Of a DNA stretch of 64,000 nucleotides, positions 48,954 to 58,234 are shown piece by piece. The notes beneath the pieces are model-generated. The model saw only the letters and a list, made by a program, of their open reading frames with translations. It was not told where the DNA came from and did no database searches. How positions within the stretch are numbered: the stretch's first letter is position 1; every line of letters begins with the position of its first letter. This DNA is from SB15 sp964639245 (GTDB lineage Bacteria; Chloroflexota; Anaerolineae; Aggregatilineales; J027), in NCBI GenBank assembly GCA_964639245.1, contig CAZXCU010000017.1, positions 44,292-108,291 on the forward strand, read 5' to 3'. The translations under genes were made by a program, and so were the position numbers.

Positions 48954-50102
48954 ATGCCCACCGTTTCTATCTGGCAAACCATCACTGCCACCCCTGAAAT
49001 ATACGAAACTGACGTAGCCATTATTGGCGCTGGCTTGTTAGGGTGCAGCGCAGCCCTATTCCTCAAGCAAGCCGGACGCGAGGTACTGTTAATTGACGCG
49101 CTGGACGTTGGTTTGGGCGCAAGCAGCCGCAATGCCGGATTCATGCTGGCGGGGCTGGATTTGTACTATCAACATGCCCAAGCCAAATATGGCGAACATG
49201 CAGCGCGGGAAATCTGGCAGCTTTCCAACCAAACACATGAGTTCTGGCGCACAATTGCCCGCCAACATGCTGTCTGGATGGAACAATGTAGTTCCTTGCT
49301 GCTGGCGGAATCGGCAGAAGAGGCCAAAGAATTAGAAGAAGCTGCCCGCCTCATGGAAGCCGACGGGTTTGTGTGTGAATACCTTTCCTCCGACCCCCTT
49401 AAGCGCGGTTATTTTGGCGCGATTCGTCAGCCCCACGACGGCGGTATTCAGCCCTATGACCTGACGCAAGCCATTTTTAAGGCAAGCGGCGCGAACATCA
49501 TCGACAAAAGCGCCGTCTACAAAATCGAATCGGATAAAAATGAAGTCGTGGTCTTTTCGCGGCGGGCAACCGTGCGGGCGCGTCAGGTACTCATCTGCAC
49601 CAATGGGTATTCCGCCAATCTTGACCCCTATTTCATCGGGAAGGTGATGCCCACCCGCGCTCAATGTTTAGCCACCGCCCCCCTGCCCGAACGGGTGGTC
49701 AATGCGGTGGGCTATTCCGATTACGGGTATATGTACTACCGCGATTTGCCCGATGGCGGGTTGCTGGTTGGCGGGGGGCGCAAGGATTATCAAAGCCTCG
49801 AAAATAACACGATGGAAGACCGCACCTCCGATCCGGTTCAATCTTATCTGGATGCCTACCTTCGACGGTATTTCCCCGAAGCAGCGCATGTCCCGATTGT
49901 GCGGCGCTGGGCGGGTATTATGGGCTTCACCGAAGATGGTCTGCCTCTCATCGGTACACTCCCCCGCGATCATCGGATTGCGTTTGCGATTGGCTTGAAC
50001 GGACATGGCTTGTCATTGGGGGCATCGGTGGCGGAACGGGCGGTAGATTTGCTGGTGAATGGCACATCGGCGGGTGTATTTGATGCAAAGAGAATGAATT
50101 AG
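48954..50102 (+). CDS. FAD-dependent oxidoreductase, DAO family
   Basis: 382 residues. The Rossmann FAD motif is VAIIGAGLLGCSAALFLKQA with Asp/Glu at the end of strand 2 (LLIDALDVG). The following GASSRNAGFML is typical of DAO-type enzymes such as gamma-glutamylputrescine or glycine oxidases. The C-terminal 'RRWAGIMGFTEDGLPLIGTL' and 'IAFAIGLNGHGLSLGASVAE' complete the flavin site. It probably oxidises an amine or amino acid, making H2O2 or passing electrons on. The substrate is not readable. ATG 48954 has no clear Shine-Dalgarno. It ends just before the abrupt switch to AT-rich DNA. Confidence 0.9.
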   Translation: MPTVSIWQTITATPEIYETDVAIIGAGLLGCSAALFLKQAGREVLLIDALDVGLGASSRNAGFMLAGLDLYYQHAQAKYGEHAAREIWQLSNQTHEFWRTIARQHAVWMEQCSSLLLAESAEEAKELEEAARLMEADGFVCEYLSSDPLKRGYFGAIRQPHDGGIQPYDLTQAIFKASGANIIDKSAVYKIESDKNEVVVFSRRATVRARQVLICTNGYSANLDPYFIGKVMPTRAQCLATAPLPERVVNAVGYSDYGYMYYRDLPDGGLLVGGGRKDYQSLENNTMEDRTSDPVQSYLDAYLRRYFPEAAHVPIVRRWAGIMGFTEDGLPLIGTLPRDHRIAFAIGLNGHGLSLGASVAERAVDLLVNGTSAGVFDAKRMN

Positions 50103-50123
50103 TATGCTTTTATTGGAATAAAA

Positions 50124-50152
50124 TTTGCATTACTTTAAATATCCAATATAAT
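50124..50152 (+). promoter_or_regulatory. Promoter of the AT-rich GTPase unit
   Basis: TTTGCA (50124-50129), 17 bp spacer, TATAAT (50147-50152), about 42 bases before the start codon. Confidence 0.6.
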
Positions 50153-50194
50153 TTCATTGTCCTATAACAGATTAGAATAAATTAAGGAGGGGAT

Positions 50195-51220
50195 ATGTTT
50201 ATAAGATTACTTATATTAACTATAGTTATAATAATTTTACTTGTCTTATTTTTTACAATCCCATATTATCTAATTAACTATGTTTTTGAATTTGATGAAA
50301 CTAACAAAGCTATTGTAACATTTACATTATACCCAGCTTTAATAATTATAGGTGGCATTATTTATGCAGTTTATAATGATATAATAGATGATAGATTCAA
50401 TAAGAATATAGTAGATGCTATTACTGATTGGGTTGCAAAAGACAATAGCACAATACGCTATAGTCTGTTTCTGTTTGGATTCGGTGGAAGTGGCAAATCT
50501 TCTTTCATAAATTATCTAAATCGTCAATATCGTTTAGGAATGCCCTCAACCCTCTACCCTATCAAGAATAGATTTATATATAACCTCGAAAACAACAGAA
50601 AGGCAAATTTTTACACTTATGATTATAAAGGTCAACATATGGAACAAGTTCTGTTTGGGGAGGAAAAGATTCGAGTAAAATATAGACGTGTAAGAGCTAT
50701 AATAATACTGGTAGATTTGTTTCCTGTTTATACTAGAAAAGAAGAAGGAATAGAAAATACGCTAAGTGGTGACGAGTATTTGAATGCGCTCTTTAAACAA
50801 TCTGAGGATTCCAAGCAAACTATTGATGATATAATAACAGAAAGAACTATCGCACAGACTAGACAGTATTATAATGCTCTTAGTTTAGTATTTCGACAGA
50901 TTTACAATAAAAATAGAAAGCAAGTTAGGATAGTAAAGTTGTTCATCAATAAAATGGATTTGGTAAACAGTGTTCTTATAAAAGATCCTAATTCGCTAAT
51001 GGAGATTGCTCAAAACTTTAGCGGAGACACTAATTTATATGCAAAATCCAAGTATTTAGAGCTTATTAATATGATTTCAGAAGAATTACGAATACGAAAA
51101 GCAGAACACCTATTTAATATCAGTCGAGATGTCCATTGTGTAAGTATGCTAGGTAACAATGAGCTAACAAGAGTAGTTTCAGATATAACAGAAATCTGCA
51201 CTAGGGATGGAGAGGGTTAA
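50195..51220 (+). CDS. Membrane-anchored P-loop GTPase-like protein
   Basis: 341 residues; a strong AAGGAGGGG precedes the ATG. Two membrane helices at about 4-30 and 40-61 are followed by a cytosolic GTPase-like domain: P-loop GFGGSGKSS at 95-103, DYKGQ at 143-147 in place of DxxG (Walker B/switch II), the hydrophobic strand AIIILVDLF at 169-177 and NKMD at 252-255, the guanine-specificity motif. G+C is far below the surroundings (17% and 38% in two 60-base lines counted by hand against 60% in a line of the upstream gene), and Ile/Lys/Arg codons are AT-rich. This indicates recent transfer. Function unknown. A membrane-bound signalling or defence switch is inferred. It overlaps the next gene by 14 bp. 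Confidence 0.82.
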   Translation: MFIRLLILTIVIIILLVLFFTIPYYLINYVFEFDETNKAIVTFTLYPALIIIGGIIYAVYNDIIDDRFNKNIVDAITDWVAKDNSTIRYSLFLFGFGGSGKSSFINYLNRQYRLGMPSTLYPIKNRFIYNLENNRKANFYTYDYKGQHMEQVLFGEEKIRVKYRRVRAIIILVDLFPVYTRKEEGIENTLSGDEYLNALFKQSEDSKQTIDDIITERTIAQTRQYYNALSLVFRQIYNKNRKQVRIVKLFINKMDLVNSVLIKDPNSLMEIAQNFSGDTNLYAKSKYLELINMISEELRIRKAEHLFNISRDVHCVSMLGNNELTRVVSDITEICTRDGEG

Positions 51221-51779
51221 AGTGGGTTATCAAATAGGAAAACGACCTTTAGCAGGAAGTGACTCAGATGAGATACCACCATCTATTGAATTTCTACCAC
51301 TTCGTAAAATCCTAGTATATTTATTTTTTACCATACTAATCTTTGGTATGATGTTAGGGATATTAGTGCAAGCTAGTATTAACTCCAATAGTAATAAAAA
51401 AATTAATAATTTGCAAAACATAAATTCAACATTAACTTTTAATAATACAAGTCTAACATCAAATGAGTATATTTTTTTATTGGAAACAGAAAATGCTTTC
51501 CTTAAATCTACCATTATGTCTCTAAATGAAGATATTTTAGATGCCACCAAGATTTACTCCACCATAGAATATCTTACAACTAAAACATATCCCCCTACCT
51601 CTACCCAAACATATACCCCTAGCCCTACAAAAAGTCCTACTATATTACCTCTTACACCTCAAATAGATCCTGATATAGTACCTGCTTTTATACCTGCTCC
51701 AACTACCAACAGCAACCCTAACGTTGTCGCCGCTACTCCCTATGTTACTAATACACCTTTAATTAATATAAACCCGTGA
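51207..51779 (+). CDS. Single-pass membrane protein with coiled coil and T/P-rich tail, partner of GTPase
   Basis: 190 residues, overlapping the end of the GTPase gene by 14 bp in another frame. One TM helix lies at about 33-54 (ILVYLFFTILIFGMMLGILV) after a 30-residue cytosolic N-terminus. A coiled-coil-like stretch (NKKINNLQNINSTLTFNNTS, then a leucine-rich SNEYIFLLETENAFLKSTIM) is followed by a Thr/Pro/Ser-rich tail probably outside the cell (PPTSTQTYTPSPTKSPT). The composition is as AT-rich as the GTPase gene. It is probably the membrane or surface partner of the GTPase. I recognise no family. The T/P-rich tail resembles that of other surface proteins in this window, so the host may be related. 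Confidence 0.75.
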   Translation: MERVKVGYQIGKRPLAGSDSDEIPPSIEFLPLRKILVYLFFTILIFGMMLGILVQASINSNSNKKINNLQNINSTLTFNNTSLTSNEYIFLLETENAFLKSTIMSLNEDILDATKIYSTIEYLTTKTYPPTSTQTYTPSPTKSPTILPLTPQIDPDIVPAFIPAPTTNSNPNVVAATPYVTNTPLININP

Positions 51780-51859
51780 TATTGTCGGTTTTTGAGTAGA
51801 CCATCTGTTCCCATCCTGCGCTATAATGACACTACAGGCATGACATGGGATAAAACCAC

Positions 51860-52057
51860 ATGGAATTTTTGGAAGATGCGTCGCTGGTCTGTTGTACCGC
51901 CCTTTGCTGTCTGTCGGTGGTGGGCGTGGGGATAGTGGTCACATTTGTCCGTCGCACAGGCAATTTTGTTGACGACTCCCGCCGCAAAGGACGCGAAAAA
52001 TACAAAAGTCTCTTGGATTTTGATGTGAATGACATCATCGGGCGTTTTTTAAAATAA
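51860..52057 (+). CDS. Small single-pass membrane protein
   Basis: 65 residues. GGGATAAAA lies about nine bases before the ATG, and base composition is back to the local norm, so this gene is outside the AT-rich island. A Cys-rich hydrophobic helix (VCCTALCCLSVVGVGIVVTF) is followed by a basic, charged tail ending DFDVNDIIGRFLK. It stands 24 bp before the DUF2332 gene on the same strand. Likely real, but no family is known. Confidence 0.6.
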   Translation: MEFLEDASLVCCTALCCLSVVGVGIVVTFVRRTGNFVDDSRRKGREKYKSLLDFDVNDIIGRFLK

Positions 52058-52081
52058 AGCCTGCGGGACAAGGATAAATTC

Positions 52082-53299
52082 ATGGAAATCACATGGCAGG
52101 AGATCGCCAAAGGCTTTGCCGCCCAGACCTATTTTTCGCACAGCTACAGCGATTTATACCATGCGCTGTATCGCTGGCTAACTGCCGCCGCCGAAGCCCA
52201 ACGCGATGCCCTGCCCCTCTCGGCAGCGCAACAAGCCTTCGTCAATTTGATTGAGGAAAGCTGGGAAAATCGCAGTGTGCGCGGGTCAGTGGAAGCGTCG
52301 CTGCTGGTTCCCGCCGCAATTCATGCTGCCGTCCTTGCGGAAGATGCCAGCGCCATCCGTCGTTTTTATGCTACTACCGGCGGACACTTTGACCCGCACA
52401 GGGATACCCTCGCCCTCGAACAAGCATTGGGGGAGGTGGTTCAAAATCCGGGTGAAATTCTGGGCTGGTTTTTGCAGGAAGGGCGCGTGCAAACCAATGA
52501 AATTAGCCGTGCCATCACTTGGCTGGTTCCCGCCTATCTTTTCAGCGCGTGGTCGCCTGACCTGACCATCTCCATGGTGGAATTAGGAACTTCGGCGGGG
52601 CTGCTCCTCACCGCCGATTATCAAAATTGGCAATGGGAAGTAGACGACACCCATACCTATCGCATCAACGGGACACCCCCTCTTATGCAGCAGCGCATTT
52701 TTTCTCCCGATGGCCTGCTTTCTGAGTATTATCAAGCGGGGCAGTTACCCCGTTTACCTATCACCACACGGGTCGGGTTTGATTTACACCCGTTGGATAT
52801 GCACATAGAGGCCGATGTCCTGCGCTTGGAAGCCTGCATCTGGGGCGACCAACCCGAACGCTTACATCGTCTGCGCCATGCCTTGCAGGGCTATCATCGC
52901 ATGGAACAGAATGGGCAAACTGTGAAACTCTATCAGGGCAGCATTATGGACTCGATTCCCCTGATTCCCAAACTGCTCCCCACCACCGCCCCGCATTTGC
53001 TCATCGTCTATAACAGCGCCGTGACCGTGTACATGGATGATTGGCAATACGAGCAGATGCGAACCGCCATGATGGATATGCTGACGACTCTGCCCGCAGG
53101 CGTGGTCGGGGTGTGGTTGGAAAATGAAAGCCCGCGTCACAACGAATCTACCGACCATGACAAATTCTTCTTGCTCAAAGCCCGTGTCCCCTTTTTTGGC
53201 GGGATGTCCACCGTCTATTTAGCCGAACAGGAAGCCCACCCCATGAATTTGCATTTACGCGGGGGATGGGATTCGTTGCGGGGAATTTTAGGCCTATGA
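52082..53299 (+). CDS. DUF2332 family protein
   Basis: 405 residues, cytosolic. Family features: an N-terminal helical part, then MVELGTSAGLLLTADYQNWQ (with the VELGxSAGLxL motif that resembles a methyltransferase motif I), VGFDLHPLDMHIEADVLRLE, ACIWGDQPERLHRLRHAL, and a C-terminal strand pattern LIVYNSAVTVYMDDWQYEQM. The family is regarded as SAM-methyltransferase-like but has no proven reaction. The stop overlaps the next start (ATGA), so it is co-translated with the flavoprotein. Confidence 0.88.
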   Translation: MEITWQEIAKGFAAQTYFSHSYSDLYHALYRWLTAAAEAQRDALPLSAAQQAFVNLIEESWENRSVRGSVEASLLVPAAIHAAVLAEDASAIRRFYATTGGHFDPHRDTLALEQALGEVVQNPGEILGWFLQEGRVQTNEISRAITWLVPAYLFSAWSPDLTISMVELGTSAGLLLTADYQNWQWEVDDTHTYRINGTPPLMQQRIFSPDGLLSEYYQAGQLPRLPITTRVGFDLHPLDMHIEADVLRLEACIWGDQPERLHRLRHALQGYHRMEQNGQTVKLYQGSIMDSIPLIPKLLPTTAPHLLIVYNSAVTVYMDDWQYEQMRTAMMDMLTTLPAGVVGVWLENESPRHNESTDHDKFFLLKARVPFFGGMSTVYLAEQEAHPMNLHLRGGWDSLRGILGL

Positions 53300-54708
53300 A
53301 GAATGCCATCATCGTTGGCGCTGGCCCGAATGGATTAGCCGCAGCCATCACCCTTGCGCGGGCAGGATGGTCGGTGCAGGTCATCGAGGGCAAAGACACC
53401 ATCGGCGGGGGAACGCGCACACAGGAACTCACCCTACCCGGTTTTTACCATGATATTTGTTCCGCCATTCACCCCTTAGCGCTGGGGTCGCCGTTTTTTA
53501 AATCCCTGCCGTTGTCAGATTATGGGCTGGAATTTATTCAACCAACCTATGCCCTTGCCCACCCTTTTGACGATGCTCCCCCCGCCCTGCTGATGCGCTC
53601 GGTGGAGGACACCGCCGAAAATTTAGGCGAAAAATCCTATGCGTGGCTGATGCGCCCTTATGCCGAACACTGGGACAAACTTGCTGGCGATATTTTAGGG
53701 CCGCTGCCCCTCCCACCCAAACATCCTTTGTTGATGGCGCGATTCGGTCTCACAGCGCTGCCCTCCGCCAAAATCTTAACCGATATACTTTTCAAAACCA
53801 GCCGTGCCAGAGGCTTTTTCGCGGGCAATGCGGCCCATTCCCTGCTGGATTTACACACCATCCCAACCGCCTCTTTTGGTTTGGTGCTGCTGGCGGCGGG
53901 TCATGCGCTCGGTTGGCCTATCCCACGCGGCGGGTCGCAAGCCATCACCCATGCGATGGCCGCCTATCTGGAATCACTGGGGGGAAAAATTCAAACGGGC
54001 TGGATGGTGCAGGATATCGATGAACTTCCCCCCGCCAGCGCCGTTTTATTCGATTTAACCCCGCGCCAGATTCTTAAAATCGCGGGCAAACGCCTGCCTG
54101 AAAATTACAAAAAACGCTTGGGGAAATTTCGCTATGGGGCGGGCGTGTTCAAAATTGATTGGGCGCTGCGTGAACCTATCCCGTGGAAAGATGAGGCAGC
54201 CAAACACGCCGGAACGGTGCATCTCGGCGGCACCTTTGAGGAAATTGCCCGTTCAGAACACCTGATTCACAGGGGCAAGGTGTCCGATAGGCCGTTTGTG
54301 CTGGTGGCGCAGCAAAGTTCTTTTGACCCCACCCGCGCTCCCGCAGGCCAGCACACCGGATGGGCCTATTGCCATGTGCCACACGGATACACAGGCGATA
54401 TGACCGATGCCATTGAAAATCAGATGGAGCGTTTTGCGCCCGGTTTCCGCGAGGTGATTCTCGCCCGCCACACCCTGTCACCCACCCAATTTGAAGCCTA
54501 CAATCCGAATTACATCGGCGGCGATATTAACGGCGGCATACCTGATATTTGGCAGTTGTTCACCCGTCCGGTGATGAGTGCCAACCCCTATACCATGCCC
54601 GCCGAAGGCTTATTTATTTGTTCATCCTCTACCCCGCCCGGTGGAGGCGTACACGGCATGTGCGGGTATCATGCAGCTCAAAGCATACTTTGCAGCACCG
54701 AGCCATAA
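53296..54708 (+). CDS. NAD(P)/FAD-dependent oxidoreductase, phytoene desaturase-like
   Basis: 470 residues from ATG 53296, overlapping the DUF2332 stop by 4 bp. FAD-binding motif IIVGAGPNGLAAAITLARAG, then VIEGKDTIGGGTRTQELTLP, the signature of the CrtI/retinol-saturase-like group. The C-terminal part has PYTMPAEGLFICSSSTPPGG and GVHGMCGYHAAQ, the second half of the flavin site. No carotenoid genes lie nearby, so the substrate could be a carotenoid or another isoprenoid or lipid, and the pairing with DUF2332 is unexplained. The 3' end overlaps the convergent membrane protein by 31 bp. Confidence 0.9.
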   Translation: MKNAIIVGAGPNGLAAAITLARAGWSVQVIEGKDTIGGGTRTQELTLPGFYHDICSAIHPLALGSPFFKSLPLSDYGLEFIQPTYALAHPFDDAPPALLMRSVEDTAENLGEKSYAWLMRPYAEHWDKLAGDILGPLPLPPKHPLLMARFGLTALPSAKILTDILFKTSRARGFFAGNAAHSLLDLHTIPTASFGLVLLAAGHALGWPIPRGGSQAITHAMAAYLESLGGKIQTGWMVQDIDELPPASAVLFDLTPRQILKIAGKRLPENYKKRLGKFRYGAGVFKIDWALREPIPWKDEAAKHAGTVHLGGTFEEIARSEHLIHRGKVSDRPFVLVAQQSSFDPTRAPAGQHTGWAYCHVPHGYTGDMTDAIENQMERFAPGFREVILARHTLSPTQFEAYNPNYIGGDINGGIPDIWQLFTRPVMSANPYTMPAEGLFICSSSTPPGGGVHGMCGYHAAQSILCSTEP

Positions 54709-55118
54709 AACAACACAATCAGCAGAAGTTCAGCGATATTTAAAAACAAGCTGAATCCTCCCAAGACCCTTAGATGGTCAGGCAGAGGACGGGTGAGCAG
54801 TTGATAGCCCGCCCACCCATTTAAGGCTGTCCACACCCCGATTCCCAGAGTGGCCTTGTCAGTCAATTTGAAAGACTCCATCACCGCCAACCCTGCATGA
54901 ATTGCCAGCCCCGCCGCGATTGCCAGCAGCACCCCCCAGCCCTGTCGCGCCCCAAAATAATAAAAAACGGTCAGCAGGCCGTAGCTCATGGCAAACACAC
55001 TTGGCACCGCCAAAACGGGCAACCCTTCTCCACCATACCATGTGTGCAGCGCAAAAAGACTCATGCCCAGCCCGATTATAAAAAGTGAGAATACCCTCAG
55101 GTTAGAAGTTCTTGGCAT
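54678..55118 (-). CDS. Four-helix membrane protein, function unknown
   Basis: 146 residues. Four hydrophobic helices are visible: LRVFSLFIIGLGMSLFALH, LAVPSVFAMSYGLLTVFYYF, GVLLAIAAGLAIHAGLAVM and FSLFLNIAELLLIVLFYGSV, with a short loop between the third and fourth containing TALNGWAGYQLLTRPLPDH. No enzymatic motif. The start lies 47 bp from the divergent STAS-like gene, so the two may share a control region. Confidence 0.75.
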   Translation of the reverse strand: MPRTSNLRVFSLFIIGLGMSLFALHTWYGGEGLPVLAVPSVFAMSYGLLTVFYYFGARQGWGVLLAIAAGLAIHAGLAVMESFKLTDKATLGIGVWTALNGWAGYQLLTRPLPDHLRVLGGFSLFLNIAELLLIVLFYGSVLQSML

Positions 55119-55165
55119 TTGATGAAACTCAGGTTAAATTTTCTTTGTCATTGGGAGAGCAATGT

Positions 55166-55567
55166 GTGATTTATCATATCAGCTATTTAAATGAACATCT
55201 CGTTTTTATCAAGTGGCAAGCCACTCCGACCATCGAACAAGGGCTTCAATTTTTAGATGAACTCCATGCGCTGCTGGATAAAACCGACCACCGCCTCTAT
55301 TTTCTTTCCGATTTACGAAATGGGTATATTCAACATCCCCATCTGATTCGGCGCTTGAGCCAGCTTGCTGACCATCCGCATTTTGGCGGGGGAACGGCGT
55401 TTAGCCATCTGCACCTCAACCACCCCATGTTGCGCTTGTGGAAATGTTTTACCCACACCACCAACACCAGCCAGACATGGCCTCGCTTGGAGGACGCGCT
55501 GGACTATCTCGAATCGCTCCAACCGGGGGTCACAGCAGGGGTAGAATGGCAAGGCATCTTGCATTAA
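55166..55567 (+). CDS. SpoIIAA/STAS-like hypothetical protein
   Basis: 133 residues from a GTG at 55166 with GGGAGA six bases upstream; a longer in-frame reading from a TTG at 55112 would run into the divergent gene's start. Strand-helix alternation (VIYHISYLNEHLVFIKWQAT, helix EQGLQFLDELHALLDK, strand YFLSDLRNGYIQ, then HLIRRLSQLADHP) fits the SpoIIAA/STAS-like group, as for the protein at 27.0 kb. Cytosolic. Function unknown. Confidence 0.65.
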   Translation: MIYHISYLNEHLVFIKWQATPTIEQGLQFLDELHALLDKTDHRLYFLSDLRNGYIQHPHLIRRLSQLADHPHFGGGTAFSHLHLNHPMLRLWKCFTHTTNTSQTWPRLEDALDYLESLQPGVTAGVEWQGILH

Positions 55568-55603
55568 CGGTTTTCCAATTTTGACTCCATGCCTATAATC
55601 ACA

Positions 55604-55697
55604 CTTGGTTGTGGGTCTACGTGGGGACGGACGGTATATCTACCGTCCCTACAACTGATAACCGTAGGGACGTGACTCGTAGAGATCACGTCCGTCA
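55604..55697. repeat. Composite palindromic repeat with CGTCCCTAC blocks
   Basis: Two hairpins in series: GGACGG-TATATCTA-CCGTCC (about 55626-55645) and GGACGTGA...TCACGTCC (about 55669-55692), linked by CTACAACTGATAACCGTAG. The same CGTCCCTAC/GTAGGGACG blocks occur at 61.9 and 63.9 kb. It fills the gap upstream of the lytic transglycosylase lipoprotein. Confidence 0.65.
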
Positions 55698-55726
55698 AAT
55701 TGCAAGTGGATGATAGGCTTTCTTGT

Positions 55727-58234
55727 ATGTTCAAAAAATTCCTTCCTTGGGTGCTGCTGCTCACCGCAGGGCTGGCGTGCAGTTTACAGGGCGAACCCGA
55801 CCCCATCATCATCACGGCAACCCCACAAGCGGGTCTGCCTGTGCTGCCCACCGCCAACCCGACCACCCTCACCGACAACGGCATGATTGTCATTACAGCA
55901 ACCCCCGCCCCCACCGCGACTCTGGCGGTTGTGCCAACGGCGACTCTCCCGCCCAGTGAAGGCATCGCCGAAGCTGACCTTGCCCTCCACAATGGCGATT
56001 TTGAAACGGCTGTCACCACCTATAAAGCCGTGCTGAGTGATCCCTTAATTTCGCCGGAGATTGAAATTGAAGCGACTTTTGGACTGGGACAGGCAGCCGT
56101 CTGGGAAGGCTTGTACGAAGAAGCCATCACCGCCCTGACCACCTTCATTGACACCCACGACGAAACCGATATGCGCGTGGCGTGGGCGCACTTTTTACGT
56201 GGCGAAGCCTATCTGCTGCGCGGCAATTCCTATCCCATTACCGAAGAAAATCCCACACCCGGCACCGCCGATTGGCAGGCTGCCATTACGGATTTTACCC
56301 GCTATGTCACGCTGCGCCCCGGCATCATCGACAGTTATGCCTATGAACTGATTGGCGATGCGCATACCAATTTAGGCCAGAATGAACAGGCGCTCCAAGC
56401 CTACCAGCAAGCGGCGGATTCTTCGCGGACATTGCCTTCGCTGCTGGCGCTCCAAGAACGACTCGCGGTTGCCTATTTGAATGTGGGACAGCCGCAAAAT
56501 GCCGTTGCCCAATATGACGCGATTCTTGCCAACGCCCGCAATGGCGAATATCGTGCCAGCATCGAATATCAAGCTGCACAGGTGGAAATTGGCAGTGGCA
56601 ACAGCGCGGCGGGTTACAGCCGTTTGCAAGCCATGATTGAACTCTACCCGACCACCAGCGCGGCCTATCTTGCCATGCTCGATTTGCTCAACGCGGGTTT
56701 TGCGGTGGACAATTGGCTGCGGGCGCGAATCAGTTTTGCCAACGAAGATTATCAGGACGCGCTGACCTCCCTGAATCAATATAGCAGCGAAGTCGCCGTC
56801 GTTCCGGTAGAAGCATTGCTCATGCTAGGGCGCTGCTATCGGGCGTTGGGCAATTATCCCGCCGCGTATACCACCTTTCAAACCATCCTCGACCAGTACA
56901 CCACCGACCCTTCATATGGTGTGGCGTGGTTGGAACAGGGGCGCACCCTGTTTTTAGAAGGCGATACCGCCAACGCGATTCTGCGCTATCTTGACCTTGC
57001 GACGCAAAACCCCACCCTGCCAGAAGCACCGGACGCATTGTGGCGGGCTGGTTATTTATATGCCCAGACGGGGGATGTCGAACGCGCCCTTGCCACTTTT
57101 GATATTTTGGGGACAAATTATCCGGGGACAGAACGCGCTCAAGAAGGATTGTTGCTTGCCGCGACTCTGGCCTACAACAACGGGCAAATTCAACGCGCCC
57201 AGCAGTTTTATACCCAACTCGCCAACACGGGAACGGGTGAAATTCAGGCACAGGCATTTTTATGGCTGGGACGCTTATATCAGGAAAGTGGACAAACCGA
57301 ACTCGCCCGTCAGAGTTTTATCGGCGCAAGTCAGGCTGACCCCGGCGGCTATTTTTCCATCCGTGCTGACGATTTGCTCAATGGACGCGCCCCATTTGAA
57401 CCGCCCGCCAGCTATCAATTTGAATTTGATGACCAAGCCGAACTCGCCCAAGCCGAACAATGGATGCGCCAGACCTTTGCGATTGAGGGCGAAGGATTGC
57501 TCTATCCCCTGAGCGTGACCCTGCAAAATGACCCGCGTATGAGGCGTGGCAACGAACTCTGGACGCTCGGTTCGTTTGAAGAAGCCAAAGCCGAATATGA
57601 AAGTCTGCGCGAAGAATTTGCTAACGACCCGCTTGCCACCTACCAACTGGCGATTTATTTTGCCGAAATTGGCCTCTACCGTTCATCGATTATCGCCGCC
57701 GCCAATTTGCTGGATAACGCTGGCGTGAGCAATTTTGATGCCCCACGTTATCTGGTGCGTCTGCGCTATCCCATCCACTACGAAGACTTGGTGCTGCCCG
57801 AAACTGAAAAACGCGGGGTTGACCCCCTGCTGATATTTTCGCTCATGCGGCAGGAAAGCCTGTTTGAAGGTTTTGCCACTTCGTTTGCCGCTGCACAGGG
57901 ACTCATGCAAATTATCCCGGCCACAGGTTACGAAATTTACAGCAAATTGAACTGGCCTGCCGATTATCAGAACAGCGACATTTACCGTCCCTATATCAAC
58001 GTTGTCTACGGCGTGTTTTATCTACGTTTTGTACTAGATTATGTGGACAATGTTCCCTATGCAGCGCTGGCGGGTTACAACGGCGGGCCGGGCAATGCGT
58101 GGGAATGGCTGCAAATTGCCGGGCCAGATTTAGACCTGTATATTCAGACCATCGCGTTTGACGAAACCAAGCTCTACGTCGAACGCATTTATGAGCAATA
58201 CCGCGTGTATCGGGAAATTTATGGGGTGGAATAA
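55727..58234 (+). CDS. TPR lipoprotein with C-terminal lytic transglycosylase (SLT) domain
   Basis: 835 residues from ATG 55727. Lipobox GLAC gives lipid attachment at Cys18, then a T/P-rich linker of about 70 residues. About 500 residues of TPR-like alpha-alpha repeats follow (for example GDFETAVTTYKAVL, NEQALQAYQQAADSS, GQTELARQSFIGAS), forming the superhelix seen in Slt70-type enzymes. Residues about 680-835 are the SLT domain: catalytic Glu in SLMRQESLFEG, then AAAQGLMQIIPATGYEI and YNGGPGNAWEWL. It cleaves the peptidoglycan glycan strand to anhydromuropeptides, for wall remodelling. A 14 bp overlap links it to the downstream glycosyltransferase. Confidence 0.92.
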   Translation: MFKKFLPWVLLLTAGLACSLQGEPDPIIITATPQAGLPVLPTANPTTLTDNGMIVITATPAPTATLAVVPTATLPPSEGIAEADLALHNGDFETAVTTYKAVLSDPLISPEIEIEATFGLGQAAVWEGLYEEAITALTTFIDTHDETDMRVAWAHFLRGEAYLLRGNSYPITEENPTPGTADWQAAITDFTRYVTLRPGIIDSYAYELIGDAHTNLGQNEQALQAYQQAADSSRTLPSLLALQERLAVAYLNVGQPQNAVAQYDAILANARNGEYRASIEYQAAQVEIGSGNSAAGYSRLQAMIELYPTTSAAYLAMLDLLNAGFAVDNWLRARISFANEDYQDALTSLNQYSSEVAVVPVEALLMLGRCYRALGNYPAAYTTFQTILDQYTTDPSYGVAWLEQGRTLFLEGDTANAILRYLDLATQNPTLPEAPDALWRAGYLYAQTGDVERALATFDILGTNYPGTERAQEGLLLAATLAYNNGQIQRAQQFYTQLANTGTGEIQAQAFLWLGRLYQESGQTELARQSFIGASQADPGGYFSIRADDLLNGRAPFEPPASYQFEFDDQAELAQAEQWMRQTFAIEGEGLLYPLSVTLQNDPRMRRGNELWTLGSFEEAKAEYESLREEFANDPLATYQLAIYFAEIGLYRSSIIAAANLLDNAGVSNFDAPRYLVRLRYPIHYEDLVLPETEKRGVDPLLIFSLMRQESLFEGFATSFAAAQGLMQIIPATGYEIYSKLNWPADYQNSDIYRPYINVVYGVFYLRFVLDYVDNVPYAALAGYNGGPGNAWEWLQIAGPDLDLYIQTIAFDETKLYVERIYEQYRVYREIYGVE

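Noticed and set aside
55112..55567. TTG at 55112 as the start of the STAS-like gene
   Set aside because: It would overlap the divergent gene's start codon and has no ribosome site; the GTG at 55166 has GGGAGA at the right distance.
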